This document shows positions 41,581-49,725 of a stretch of DNA of 64,000 bases, piece by piece. The notes beneath the pieces were generated by a model. It saw nothing but the letters and a program-made list of their open reading frames with translations. It was not told the origin of the DNA and made no database searches. The position numbers and the translations under genes were made by a program. Every line of letters begins with the position of its first letter. Positions within the stretch are counted from its first letter, which is position 1. The DNA comes from DASRIA01 sp963724065 (lineage in GTDB: Bacteria > Actinomycetota > Thermoleophilia > Solirubrobacterales > JBBDJG01), in contig CAVRTB010000006.1 of the NCBI GenBank assembly GCA_963724065.1, positions 186,001 to 250,000 on the forward strand, given 5' to 3'.

Positions 41581-42200
41581 GACAATGCCCGCAGACGGGC
41601 AGCAAATCTGGTGGTCGGGTCCAGGCGGGCGACCGCGTGAGCGTCGTCGATCGTGTCGACGTCGCGGAGCGGTGGCAGCCACGTGTGGCGCAGGCCCAGT
41701 GCGCGCATACGGGCGGTTTGGGCGCGCAGGGTCGTCGAACTGCTCATCGGCACTCCGTCGAAGACGCGCCGGTCCGGGGTTCTCAGCCCGATCGCCCAGT
41801 AGCCACCGTCGAGCGCGGGGCCGAGCACCGCATCCGTGCCGGCGCCCATCAGCGCAAGCTGCGCGCCGGCCAGCATCCGGCTCGTGATCTGCGGCGTGTC
41901 CATTCCCACCAGCACGGCGGGGCCGCCGGCGACGTCGAAGGCGTGCGCGAGCCGCTGCGCGAGGCCCTCGCCGCGCTGCGCCACGACCTCGATGCCCTCT
42001 GGCAGCCAATCTCCGGGGGTCCCGTCCAGGGCCAGCAGCCGGCGCGACGCGCGAACCCGCGCGACCGTCATGAGGGTGTCGTGCAGTGCGGCCTCCGCGA
42101 GCGCGCTTGCCTGCTCCGGGTCGCACGGCGGGCACAGCCGCGTCTTCGAGCGTCCCGGCGCGGGCGCCTTCGCGATCACGATCAGAGCGACGTCGCTCAC
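41577..42200 (-). CDS. TIGR04282/DUF2064-family glycosyltransferase-like protein
   Basis: A 207-residue GT-A-fold protein. VALIVIAKAPAPGRSKTRL is the diagnostic N-terminus, followed by GEGLAQRLAHAF, VLVGMDTPQI and LGPALDGGYWAIGL. The family is named for arsenosugar biosynthesis in some operons, but most members have no proven substrate. GTG 42200 has GAGGTGA upstream and is four bases after the preceding stop; the downstream molybdopterin gene overlaps it by GTGA. No arsenic genes are present here, so the arsenosugar role is doubtful. Confidence 0.87.
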   Translation of the reverse strand: MSDVALIVIAKAPAPGRSKTRLCPPCDPEQASALAEAALHDTLMTVARVRASRRLLALDGTPGDWLPEGIEVVAQRGEGLAQRLAHAFDVAGGPAVLVGMDTPQITSRMLAGAQLALMGAGTDAVLGPALDGGYWAIGLRTPDRRVFDGVPMSSSTTLRAQTARMRALGLRHTWLPPLRDVDTIDDAHAVARLDPTTRFAARLRALS

Positions 42201-42204
42201 TACG

Positions 42205-42855
42205 TCACCTCGCCGCGCGCAGGACGCGGGACATGTCGCGCGTGGCACGCAGTGACCCGCGCACGGTGCCCGTCACCTTCGAGCGGCCCGCACGCAGCCG
42301 GTATTCGACCTCGACTTCCTCGATCCGCCATCTTGCGTGCACGGCGCGCGTGACCATCTCGAGCGGCCACCCGAAGCGCCGGTCCTCGATCCCGAGGGCC
42401 AGCAGCTCGGTGCGACGCGCGGCGCGCATCGGACCGAGGTCGCGCAGCGGGACGTTCGCTCGTCGCCCCAGCGCGAGTGCGAGCAGCCGGTTCGCGAAGC
42501 GGGCATGCGCGGGCCAGGCGCCGGGGTGGGCGCATCGCGCGCCGAGCACGAGGTCAGCGGCGCCGCGGGCGACCGGACCAGCGACGAGCGGCAGGTCTTG
42601 GGGATCGAGCGACGCGTCGCAGTCCATGAAGCACACGACGTCCCCCCGCGAGGCGAGCAGCCCGGCGTAGCAGGCGGCGCCGAAGCCGCGCCGCGGCTCG
42701 CTCACGACCTGCGCGCCGTGCGCGGCGGCCACGTCTGCCGATCCGTCTCGCGACCCGTTGTCGACCACGATCGCGCGGAAGCCCGCCGGCAGCCGTCCCA
42801 GCACCCAGGGCAACGCCTCGGCCTCATCCAGCACAGGCAGGATCACGTCGTGCAC
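42205..42855 (-). CDS. Family 2 glycosyltransferase
   Basis: Cytoplasmic GT-A glycosyltransferase of 216 residues. It starts VILPVLDEAEALPWVLGRLP, has the nucleotide site VVDNGSRDGSADVA, the metal motif in VVCFMDCDASLDPQDL (DxD-like) and GWPLEMVTRAV near the C-terminus. It has no membrane helices. The start is GTG at 42855. It begins the minus-strand unit GT2, DUF2064, molybdopterin oxidoreductase, small membrane protein, and is divergent from the sugar epimerase gene, so the two units may share control. Confidence 0.88.
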   Translation of the reverse strand: MHDVILPVLDEAEALPWVLGRLPAGFRAIVVDNGSRDGSADVAAAHGAQVVSEPRRGFGAACYAGLLASRGDVVCFMDCDASLDPQDLPLVAGPVARGAADLVLGARCAHPGAWPAHARFANRLLALALGRRANVPLRDLGPMRAARRTELLALGIEDRRFGWPLEMVTRAVHARWRIEEVEVEYRLRAGRSKVTGTVRGSLRATRDMSRVLRAAR

Positions 42856-42953
42856 GTTTGCGACGCTAGGGAGCAGTTCTTGCGAAATCCGAACGGTCGC
42901 GGGACGAGTCGGTAACCAGTTCGTAAGAAGCGCGTTGCATCATCGCGACCGAG

Positions 42954-44063
42954 TTGAACTATCTGGTCACCGGCGGCGCCGGCTTTATCGGCTCCCATCT
43001 CGTGCGCGCACTGCTGCATGCCGGGCATGCCGTGCGCGTCCTCGACAGCTTCGATCCCCTTGCCCATCCATCCGGGGAGCGCGAGCTGCCGGCCGAGGCC
43101 GACGTGCTGCGCGGCGATCTGCGCGACGCGCGAGCGGCGCAGGATGCGCTACGCGGGGTGGACGGCGTGTTCCACCTCGGTGGCGTGGTCGGCAACGGCG
43201 AGTCGATGGTCAATGTCCGCCGTGCCTGCGAGTCGAACACGGTCGGCACCGCGAGCCTGATGGAGGGCGTCCTGCGCCGTCGCGATCAGATCCGCCGCGT
43301 GGTCGTCGCCTCGTCGATGGTCGTCTACGGCGAGGGCGCGTACCGATGCCCGGTGCACGGCGAGGCGACGGCGGCGTCGCGGAGCGCGGAGCAGCTGCGG
43401 GCCCGCGACTGGGAGCCACGGTGTGCGGCCTGCGGCGAGGCTCTCCTCCCCGTCCCGGTGCGCGAGAACCACGCGCTGATGCCGACCAGCGTGTACGGGA
43501 TCACCAAGCGCGACCAAGAGGAGATCGGGTTCGTGCTCGGCCGCGCCTACGGCCTCGAGGTCGTCGCGCTGCGCTACCTGAACGTCTACGGCCCCGGGCA
43601 GGCGCTCGGCAATCCCTACACCGGTGTCGCGGCGATCTTCGCGGCGCGTGCGCTCGCGGGCAGGTCCCCGGTGGTGTTCGAGGACGGGCGCCAGGCGCGC
43701 GACCTCGTGCACGTGTCCGACGTGATCGCCGCGACGCTCGCGGCGATCACGGCGCCGCGCGCAGCCGGTCGCGCGATCAACGTGGCAAGCGGGCGCCGCA
43801 CCACGATCGAGGAGCTGGCGGCAGCGATCGTGGCGACCGCGGGCTCGCAGGCGCAGCCGCTGCTGACCGGGGAGTTCAGGGCGGGGGACATGCGCCACTG
43901 CCTCGCGGATCCGTCGCTTGCCCGCGAGCTGCTCGGGTTCGAGGCACAGGTTGAGTTGGGCGAGGGTCTGCCCGAGCTGGTCGGTTGGGTATCACGCCAG
44001 ACCTACGAAGAGCGCGGCGACGAGGCGGTCGCCGGATTGCGAGCGGCGGGACTGGTCGCGTGA
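42954..44063 (+). CDS. NAD-dependent sugar epimerase, probable dTDP-L-rhamnose 4-epimerase
   Basis: Extended SDR of 369 residues. VTGGAGFIGSHLVRALL is the NAD site, YGITK the catalytic Tyr/Lys motif. An insert of about 45 residues contains RCPVHGE and later PRCAACGEALLPVP, giving paired Cys/His ligands. This Cys-rich insert and NVYGPGQALGNPYTGVAAIF followed by FEDGRQARDLVHV are, to my knowledge, features of the dTDP-L-rhamnose 4-epimerase (dTDP-6-deoxytalose-forming) group. The start is TTG at 42954. It is followed after 7 bp by the phosphorylase gene. Confidence 0.82.
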   Translation: MNYLVTGGAGFIGSHLVRALLHAGHAVRVLDSFDPLAHPSGERELPAEADVLRGDLRDARAAQDALRGVDGVFHLGGVVGNGESMVNVRRACESNTVGTASLMEGVLRRRDQIRRVVVASSMVVYGEGAYRCPVHGEATAASRSAEQLRARDWEPRCAACGEALLPVPVRENHALMPTSVYGITKRDQEEIGFVLGRAYGLEVVALRYLNVYGPGQALGNPYTGVAAIFAARALAGRSPVVFEDGRQARDLVHVSDVIAATLAAITAPRAAGRAINVASGRRTTIEELAAAIVATAGSQAQPLLTGEFRAGDMRHCLADPSLARELLGFEAQVELGEGLPELVGWVSRQTYEERGDEAVAGLRAAGLVA

Positions 44064-44070
44064 TCCGGCC

Positions 44071-44898
44071 GTGATCCGCGTGAACGGGAGGGTGGGCATC
44101 ATCACCGGCTCCGGCACCTATGACCTCGCGGCCCTCGAGGATCCCGAGCCACAGCTGATCGAAACGGAGTTCGGAACGAGCGAGGTCACGATCGGGCTGC
44201 TCGACGGAGTCGAAGTCGTACACGTCTCGCGCCACGGCGACGGCCATCCGCGGCTCTCGAATCACGTCGATCACCGCTCGAACATCGCGGCGCTCGCACT
44301 ATGCGGGGTGCGGTGCGCGCTGGGTCTCACGATCTGCGGCGCCGTCGACCCGGCGCTGCGGATCGGCGACCTGATCGTGTTCGATGACCTCTACTTTCCC
44401 ACCAACCGCCTGCCCGACGGGTCGCTGTGCACCTTCCACGTCGAGGCCGGCGATCCCCGTCGCGCCCACTGGATCTTCCGGCGGCCATATGCGGCGTCGC
44501 TGCGCACGGAACTCATCGAAGCTGCGCGCGCGGCCGATCTGGCCGTCCACGCGAGCGGGTGCTACGGGCACGTGGACGGCCCGCGTTTCAACACCGCGGC
44601 GGAGATCCGCGCGTTGCGCCAGGTGGGCGTCAGCGCCGTGAGCCAGACCGGCGGACCAGAGACGGTGCTGGCGGGCGAAGCAGGCATCCCGTATGCACTG
44701 ATCGGTTATGTGACCGATTGGGCGAACGGCGCCGGAACGGACACGCCGGTCGCGGATCTGATCCGCAACATGACGTCGAGCAAGGAATCCTTTCGGACCG
44801 TTGTGGCGCGCGCGATCGCCGGCGTCGGCACGGTCGCCGTGCTGGCGCCGGGCGAGCGTTACGGGTTCGAGCGCGATCCGGTGCCCTTCAGGACCTAG
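44071..44898 (+). CDS. Methylthioadenosine/purine nucleoside phosphorylase-like protein
   Basis: A 275-residue phosphorylase of the PNP/MTAP family, which splits 5'-methylthioadenosine or purine nucleosides with phosphate. The N-terminal GIITGSGTYDL, the phosphate/ribose region VSRHGDGHPRLSNHVDHRSN and QTGGPETVLAGEAGIPYA (in place of the common MTxxPE) mark the family. GTG 44071 or GTG 44080 could start it. It is in an operon-like pair with the epimerase. Whether MTA is the true substrate is uncertain, since the base-binding residues differ. Confidence 0.8.
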   Translation: MIRVNGRVGIITGSGTYDLAALEDPEPQLIETEFGTSEVTIGLLDGVEVVHVSRHGDGHPRLSNHVDHRSNIAALALCGVRCALGLTICGAVDPALRIGDLIVFDDLYFPTNRLPDGSLCTFHVEAGDPRRAHWIFRRPYAASLRTELIEAARAADLAVHASGCYGHVDGPRFNTAAEIRALRQVGVSAVSQTGGPETVLAGEAGIPYALIGYVTDWANGAGTDTPVADLIRNMTSSKESFRTVVARAIAGVGTVAVLAPGERYGFERDPVPFRT

Positions 44899-45074
44899 CC
44901 ACGCGGCGTATTGCCGTCCGGTGCGCTTCCCCGGACCGGTATTCCCAAACCTAAATATTCGCTCCCCATTCGTCGTGGCGGTGATCCGCATTCGCTGCGA
45001 GCCGTATATCGCCACAGCACCTCGCACGAACAGCCGGCCAATCCCCTGCGCCGGTCCTCGAGAAGGGAGAGCAA

Positions 45075-45773
45075 ATGACTGACCCAATGACACCGCTCGC
45101 TGACGAACAGCCGGGCGCAATGGAGCGGCTCGCGCAGGACCCGTCTTCGCGCAAGCGCTTCCTCGCCATGGTTGGCGGAACCGGCGCTGCAAGCGCATTC
45201 GGCATCTTCCTGGCCGCCTGCGGCGACGACGACAACAAGGACAGCACGGCAACGCAGTCGGACAAGCAGCCCACAACCTCGGGCACTAGCCAGTTCGGCA
45301 AGGGTGACCTCGGGATCCTCAACTACGCCCTGACGCTCGAGTACCTCGAGGCGGCCTTCTACCGCGACGCCGCAGCGAGCGGTCTTCTCAAGGGGAGCGT
45401 GCTCGACGTCGCCAAGACATTCGGCGCGCACGAGCAGGAGCACGTCGACGCGCTCGCGGCGACCGTGAAGAAGCTCGGCGGCACGCCGGCAAAGAAGCCC
45501 AAGTCGAAGTTCCCGCTCGAGAGCCAGGCTCAGATCCTCGATCTGGCGGCGACCGTCGAGAACCTCGGAGCAGCGGCGTATCTCGGCCAGGCAGGCAACA
45601 TCAAGAACAAGGAGGTCCTCGCCGCCGCACTCTCGATCCACTCTGTCGAGGCACGCCATGCGGCGGCGCTCAACAGCGCGATCAAGAAGAACGTGTCACC
45701 CGACGGCTCCTTCGCCAAGCCGGCTTCGGCCGACGAGGTGCTGAAGCAGGTCCAGCCGTTCATCGTCAGTTAA
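45075..45773 (+). CDS. Exported ferritin-like domain lipoprotein
   Basis: A 232-residue protein. Residues 25-50 form an export signal with SSRKRFLAMVGGTGAASAF and the lipobox LAAC, so it is probably anchored as a lipoprotein; KR replaces the Tat RR pair. A four-helix ferritin-like domain follows with two Glu and two ExxH metal sites: ALTLEYLEAAFY, HEQEHVDALAA, TVENLGAAAYLG and SVEARHAAALN. It may oxidise or store metal on the outer face. ATG 45075 has GAAGGGAGAG upstream. It heads the ferritin-cupredoxin-TatAC unit. The 176 bp before it hold an AT-rich patch (44948-44960) that could be a promoter. Confidence 0.87.
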   Translation: MTDPMTPLADEQPGAMERLAQDPSSRKRFLAMVGGTGAASAFGIFLAACGDDDNKDSTATQSDKQPTTSGTSQFGKGDLGILNYALTLEYLEAAFYRDAAASGLLKGSVLDVAKTFGAHEQEHVDALAATVKKLGGTPAKKPKSKFPLESQAQILDLAATVENLGAAAYLGQAGNIKNKEVLAAALSIHSVEARHAAALNSAIKKNVSPDGSFAKPASADEVLKQVQPFIVS

Positions 45774-45801
45774 ATCCTTGATCGTTCGGAAGGAGCAACT
45801 C

Positions 45802-46437
45802 ATGACCAACGAATCGCAACTCGCAGACCCGGTGCTCGGCACCGTACGGATCGAAGGCATCACCCGCAGCTCGTTCATCCTGAAGGGAGCGCTCGCGGCC
45901 GGCGCGGTGTACGGAGCAAGCACCGTCGCACCGTTCGTCGGGCAGGCGTTCGCGCAGTCCGGCGAGAGCGGAGACATCGACATCCTCAACTTCGCCCTCA
46001 CGCTGGAGTTCCTCGAGGCCGACTTCTACGACAAGGCAATCAAGGAGGCGGGCCTGAGCGGTGAGCTGAAGAAGCTCGCGCAGCAGTTCGGCGACGCGGA
46101 GCAGGAGCACGTGGATGCCCTCATCGCGACGATCACGGACCTCGGTGGCACGCCCGTGAAGTCGCCGAAGTTCTCGTTCCCGGTCAGCGACAAGGCAAGC
46201 TTCCTGAAGCTCGCGGTCACGCTAGAAGACACGGGCGTATCCGCATACAACGGTGCGGCGCCGTCGATCAAGTCCACCGAGGTGCTCGCCTCCGCGGGCT
46301 CGATCGTCCAGATCGAGGCTCGCCATGCCGCGGCCGTCAGGCAGCAGGCCGACAAGGCTCCCGCGCCGGACGCGTTCGACAAGACGCTGCGCGAGCAGCA
46401 GGTCCTGAACGCGGTAAAGCCCCTGATCAAGAGTTGA
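45802..46437 (+). CDS. Exported ferritin-like domain protein, second paralogue
   Basis: A 211-residue paralogue of the previous gene. The signal region ITRSSFILKGALAAGAVYG ends at AFAQ, a likely signal-peptidase site; the Tat consensus RR is reduced to one Arg (TRSSFILK). The ferritin-like core has ALTLEFLEADFY, DAEQEHVDALIA, TLEDTGVSAYNG and QIEARHAAAVR, so all six metal ligands are kept. ATG 45802 has AAGGAG upstream. It follows the first paralogue by 28 bp and its stop overlaps the cupredoxin start (TTGA). Confidence 0.88.
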   Translation: MTNESQLADPVLGTVRIEGITRSSFILKGALAAGAVYGASTVAPFVGQAFAQSGESGDIDILNFALTLEFLEADFYDKAIKEAGLSGELKKLAQQFGDAEQEHVDALIATITDLGGTPVKSPKFSFPVSDKASFLKLAVTLEDTGVSAYNGAAPSIKSTEVLASAGSIVQIEARHAAAVRQQADKAPAPDAFDKTLREQQVLNAVKPLIKS

Positions 46438-46796
46438 GCCTGAGGCGCTGCTCGGGGATCGGACTCGCCGTGGCGGCGGTGGCGGCAACGTTAGCCGCCG
46501 TCGGCTGCGGCGACGACGGCTACGGCGATGCGGCGCGGCAAGTGAAGAGCGTGGAGGTCGAGAGCTTCACGTTCCGGCCGGCGCGCATCGAGGTCCCCGT
46601 CGGCGGCTCGGTGGTCTGGAAGAACCTCGACAAGGCGAAGCACACGGCCACCGCAAAGGAAGGCTCCGGGTCGCAGTTCGACACCGGCACGCTGAGAAAG
46701 GGCGCATCGCGCACAGTCAAATTCGCAGAGAAGGGGACATTCGAGTACGTCTGCGCGTTTCACGCCTTCATGGACGGAACTGTCGAAGTCAAATGA
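46434..46796 (+). CDS. Cupredoxin (blue copper) lipoprotein
   Basis: A 120-residue electron-transfer protein. The signal ends at a lipobox (LAAVGCGDD) so it is probably lipid-anchored. The plastocyanin-like domain keeps all type 1 copper ligands: His in KAKHTATA, and Cys, His and Met in YVCAFHAFMDG. The start is TTG 46434, overlapping the ferritin-like stop. It may pass electrons to or from the ferritin-like proteins beside it on the outside of the membrane; this is inference from linkage. Confidence 0.9.
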   Translation: MSLRRCSGIGLAVAAVAATLAAVGCGDDGYGDAARQVKSVEVESFTFRPARIEVPVGGSVVWKNLDKAKHTATAKEGSGSQFDTGTLRKGASRTVKFAEKGTFEYVCAFHAFMDGTVEVK

Positions 46797-46826
46797 ACAT
46801 GACAAGAGAAACGGAAAGGTGATCGC

Positions 46827-47081
46827 ATGCCAGGCATAGGACCGCTCGAAATCGTGGTGGTGCTCGTGATTGCACTGCTGGTGTTCGGACCGAAGCGTCT
46901 CCCGGAGATGGGCCGTTCGGTCGGCCACGGGCTCCGCGAGTTCAAGGACTCGGTGACCGGCAACAAGGAGGACGAGGACGACGACCGGGCGCAGCTCGCG
47001 GCCGCCGTCGCGGCTCCGGCACCCGTGCCGACTCCGGCGCCAGTGGCGACCCACGCCGACGCGGCGCGCGACCGCTCGTAG
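46827..47081 (+). CDS. tatA: Twin-arginine translocase subunit TatA
   Basis: An 84-residue Tat component. A single membrane helix (GPLEIVVVLVIALLVFGPKR) with the conserved FGPKRLPEMGRSVG hinge is followed by an amphipathic helix and an acidic, Pro/Ala-rich tail. ATG 46827 has GAAAGGTG upstream. It forms the translocation pore with TatC, encoded 18 bp downstream. No tatB is seen, as in many actinobacterial or minimal Tat systems. Confidence 0.94.
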   Translation: MPGIGPLEIVVVLVIALLVFGPKRLPEMGRSVGHGLREFKDSVTGNKEDEDDDRAQLAAAVAAPAPVPTPAPVATHADAARDRS

Positions 47082-47099
47082 CCGGGAGATCACGAGCTG

Positions 47100-47870
47100 A
47101 TGGCCCAAGTGCTTCGCGCTCCGATTGCCCACGAGGATCGCCTGACCCTGGTCGAGCACCTCGATGAGCTCCGCAGCCGCCTGATCGCCTCGGGCGCGAC
47201 GTTCGTCGTCGCACTTGGGCTCTGCTTCTGGCAGAACCATCAGATCCTCGACCTCTTGAACGCTCCCCTGCCGGGCGACTTCAAGCCGGTCACGTTCGGC
47301 GTCTCGGAGCCGTTCCTGACCACCGTCACGGTCTCGGCATACGCGGCGATCCTGCTGTCGCTACCGGTCCTCCTATACCAGGCGTACGCGTTCCTGCTGC
47401 CGGCGTTCAGCCCCACTCAGCGGCGGGTCGCGCTGCCGCTGCTGTTGATGGTGCCGGTGCTGTTCGTCGCGGGCGTCGCGTTCAGCTACGCGTTCGTGCT
47501 TCCGGCGGCGCTCAAGTTCCTCGTCAACTTCAACGACAGCCAGTTCAACATCCAGGTCCGCGCCCGCGAGTACTACGGCTTCGCGATGATGACCCTCGGG
47601 GCGCTCGGGCTCTTGTTTCAGATCCCGGTCGGCGTGCTGGCGGCGACGCGCCTGGGCTTGACGACGCCGCGCAAGCTGCGCCGCGCGCGCAAACACGCGG
47701 TCGTGGGCATCGCGGTCGTAGCGATGTTGCTGCCCGGCACCGACCCGATCACGATGCTGATCGCGATGGTGCCGCTGCTCGTGCTCTACGAGGCCAGCAT
47801 CGTGCTCGCGGCGATTGCGGGAAAGCCGGTCGTAGACCCACCGCCCATCCCAGTTTCGAACCCCCAATGA
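47100..47870 (+). CDS. tatC: Twin-arginine translocase subunit TatC
   Basis: Receptor subunit for Tat signal peptides, 256 residues with six membrane helices. LTLVEHLDELRSRLI near residue 15 is the TatC N-terminal signature with the conserved Glu; FGVSEPFLTTVTVSAY and PLLLMVPVLFVAGVAFSY-type helices follow, then FVNFN-like FLVNFNDSQFN. ATG 47100 is 18 bp after tatA. Location after two exported ferritin-like proteins suggests these are its local cargo. Confidence 0.95.
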   Translation: MAQVLRAPIAHEDRLTLVEHLDELRSRLIASGATFVVALGLCFWQNHQILDLLNAPLPGDFKPVTFGVSEPFLTTVTVSAYAAILLSLPVLLYQAYAFLLPAFSPTQRRVALPLLLMVPVLFVAGVAFSYAFVLPAALKFLVNFNDSQFNIQVRAREYYGFAMMTLGALGLLFQIPVGVLAATRLGLTTPRKLRRARKHAVVGIAVVAMLLPGTDPITMLIAMVPLLVLYEASIVLAAIAGKPVVDPPPIPVSNPQ

Positions 47871-47880
47871 AAGGAAGCGG

Positions 47881-48269
47881 ATGACCGACCTGATCACGGT
47901 AGAGATGGTTGACTCGGACGGCGCACTGCACGAGGCGCAGGACGCCAGTTCCTCCAGGGTGTCCTAAAAAAGAAGGCAGTGAAGAAGCCCAAGTTCGACT
48001 TCAAGGACACGGTCACGGACCAGGCCAAGTTCCAGCAGACCGCGATCGTGCTCGAGGACACGGGCGTCTCGGCCTACCAGGGACAGGCGCACCGGATCAA
48101 GCAGACGGCGGTGCTGTGGGCCGCGGCCTCCGTGCTAGCGGTCGAGGCCCGTCACGCGGCGTGGATCCGCAACATCGTCGGGCAGCCGCCCGCGCCTGCC
48201 GACTTCGACAAGGCAGCCTCGATGTCGAAGGTGTTGAAGGCGGTCAAGGGCCGCCGGCCTGGGTCATGA
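47881..48269 (+). pseudogene. Third ferritin-like paralogue, internally deleted and frameshifted
   Basis: A good ribosome site (GAAAGGAAGCGG) and ATG 47881 open a 28-codon frame that ends TAA at 47965-47967. A second frame then runs QFLQGVLKKKAVKKPKFDFK and covers the last half of a ferritin-like domain (VLEDTGVSAYQGQ, SVLAVEARHAAWIR, FDKAASMSKVLKAV) to the TGA at 48267. Compared with the paralogues at 45075 and 45802, the signal peptide and the first two helices, with the first Glu and ExxH, are missing (about 100 codons). Half a di-iron site cannot work alone, so I call it a remnant. Confidence 0.75.
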
Positions 48270-48346
48270 TCGCGTTGGTGCTCATGAGCGGCGGGCTTGC
48301 GCTCTTCGACCTTGACCTATACCTGCTCTTCGTCGGCTTGTTGTAG
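48266..48346 (+). CDS. Possible 26-residue hydrophobic peptide
   Basis: ATG 48266 overlaps the stop of the ferritin remnant (ATGA) and opens a 26-codon frame, IALVLMSGGLALFDLDLYLL then FVGLL, a single hydrophobic helix. It may be a small membrane peptide or a chance frame beside a decaying gene. No ribosome site is evident. Confidence 0.25.
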   Translation: MIALVLMSGGLALFDLDLYLLFVGLL

Positions 48347-48357
48347 CCGGTGAAAAG

Positions 48358-48383
48358 GAGAACCCCGCCGCGGCGGGGTTCTC
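48358..48383 (-). terminator. Terminator of tRNA-Leu
   Basis: GAGAACCCCGCCG (48358-48370) is followed directly by its inverse to 48383, a perfect 26-bp palindrome that folds as an 11-bp stem with a 4-nt loop. On the minus strand it lies 3 bp after the tRNA 3' end and is followed by CCTTTTC, so it terminates the tRNA transcript. It could also stop readthrough from the tat operon. Confidence 0.85.
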
Positions 48384-48386
48384 AGA

Positions 48387-48472
<86 letters not shown>

Positions 48473-48518
48473 ATGCGGCGCTCGATTATAGGTCCGGGTC
48501 GGTCGCGACCCCGCGCGG

Positions 48519-49634
48519 TCAGTGCAGCCGGTTCGGAAGGCCGAAGCGCCCGAACAGGGCGTCCAGCCTGCGCGCATCGGCGGGCTGCTCGGGCCACCGC
48601 GCATATACCTCGCGCTCGGGAAGCTCCGTCGAGCGCGTCACGAAGGCGGTCACGTCGCTGATCAGGTTGCCGCACAGCGTGAGCACGTTGAGCGCGAACG
48701 GCATGTAGGCGTGCTCCTGCTCGTCCCAGCTGTAGAACGCGAGCGCGGGCTGGCCGTTGGCCGTGGCGCGCACGTGGCGCCAGCGCCACGTGCCCGAGAG
48801 CGGCCATCCGGCCAGGAACACCCTGAGCGCCTCGCTGCCCCGGAACCAGCTCTGGAGCGGAGGCATCGCGAACGCGGCGTCCTCGGTGAGCATCGCGACG
48901 ACGCCCTCCACGTCGCAGCGCTCCCACGCCGTCACGTAGCGATCCACGACCTCGCGCAACTGCTCGTCGCCGAGTGAGCGCAGGGTGGCCTGCTGGCTTT
49001 GCTCGGGCAGGCGCGCCTCGACGGAATGGCGCGCGCGTTGCAGCGCGCTGTTCACCGACGCGGTCGTCGTCTCGAGCGCCTCGGCGGTCTCGCGCGCGGA
49101 GAAGCCCAGCACCTCACGCAGGATCAGCACCGCGCGCTGGTTGGGCGGAAGGTGCTGAAGCGCCGCGATGAAGGCGAGCTCGACGCCCTCGCGCTGCTCG
49201 TAGCGCGCATCGGGCGCCGCGTATCCGCCCTCGAGCCCCAGCTGCTCGTCCGGGTACGGCTCCATCCAGACCGACTCGACCAGCGGTTCGCCGGGCCCGC
49301 CGTGCGGGTCGGATGCAGGCGCGTAGTCGATCGGGAGCACGCGCTTGGGGCGCTTCTCGACCAGGTTCAGCGAGGTGTTGGTCGCGATCCGGTAGAGCCA
49401 CGAGCGAAGCGAGCTGCGGCCTTCGAACCGGCTGAGCCCGCGCCACGCCCGCAACATGGTTTCCTGGAGCGCGTCCTCCGCGTCGTGGACCGATCCGAGC
49501 ATCCTGTAGCAGTGGGCGTGGAGCTCCGGGCGGTGGTGTTCGACGAGCTGCCGGTATGCGCCCTCGTCTCCGGCGCGCGCGGAATCGAGCAGCGCCTGCT
49601 CCTGGACGGTCGAGGTTGTGGTATCGGCGCTCAT
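48519..49634 (-). CDS. ECF sigma factor with C-terminal SnoaL-like domain
   Basis: RNA polymerase sigma factor of 371 residues. Region 2 spans about residues 15-95 (HCYRMLGSVHDAEDALQETM, then RSWLYRIATNTSLNLV). Region 4 is near 155-210 (LPPNQRAVLILREVLGFSAR, then ETTTASVNSALQRAR). The last 150 residues form a SnoaL/NTF2-like domain (RYVTAWERCDVEGVVAMLTE), the layout of the SigJ/SigG-like (TIGR02960-type) ECF group, where the tail replaces an anti-sigma factor. It is divergent from a VOC gene, a common target. A perfect palindrome lies between. Confidence 0.92.
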   Translation of the reverse strand: MSADTTTSTVQEQALLDSARAGDEGAYRQLVEHHRPELHAHCYRMLGSVHDAEDALQETMLRAWRGLSRFEGRSSLRSWLYRIATNTSLNLVEKRPKRVLPIDYAPASDPHGGPGEPLVESVWMEPYPDEQLGLEGGYAAPDARYEQREGVELAFIAALQHLPPNQRAVLILREVLGFSARETAEALETTTASVNSALQRARHSVEARLPEQSQQATLRSLGDEQLREVVDRYVTAWERCDVEGVVAMLTEDAAFAMPPLQSWFRGSEALRVFLAGWPLSGTWRWRHVRATANGQPALAFYSWDEQEHAYMPFALNVLTLCGNLISDVTAFVTRSTELPEREVYARWPEQPADARRLDALFGRFGLPNRLH

Positions 49635-49683
49635 CCGGGTTGGAAGAGTAGACCGGCTGCGACCGCCCGGCTCATCGGCGCCA

Positions 49684-49695
49684 CCGATTAATCGG
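49684..49695. promoter_or_regulatory. Perfect 12-bp palindrome between sigma and VOC genes
   Basis: CCGATTAATCGG sits midway in the 91-bp gap between the divergent ECF sigma and VOC genes, 31 bp before the VOC ATG. It is a candidate regulator site controlling one or both genes. No protein is assigned to it. Confidence 0.45.
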
Positions 49696-49725
49696 CGCGC
49701 CCGCGGGGGTCAAAGGGCAAAGGAC

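Noticed and set aside
41577..42200. Arsenosugar biosynthesis
   Set aside because: Only the family name suggests it; no arsM, arsS or other arsenic genes are in the window.
45075..47870. Encapsulin or bacterioferritin system
   Set aside because: The ferritin-like proteins have export signals and no shell protein or cargo-loading tail is present.
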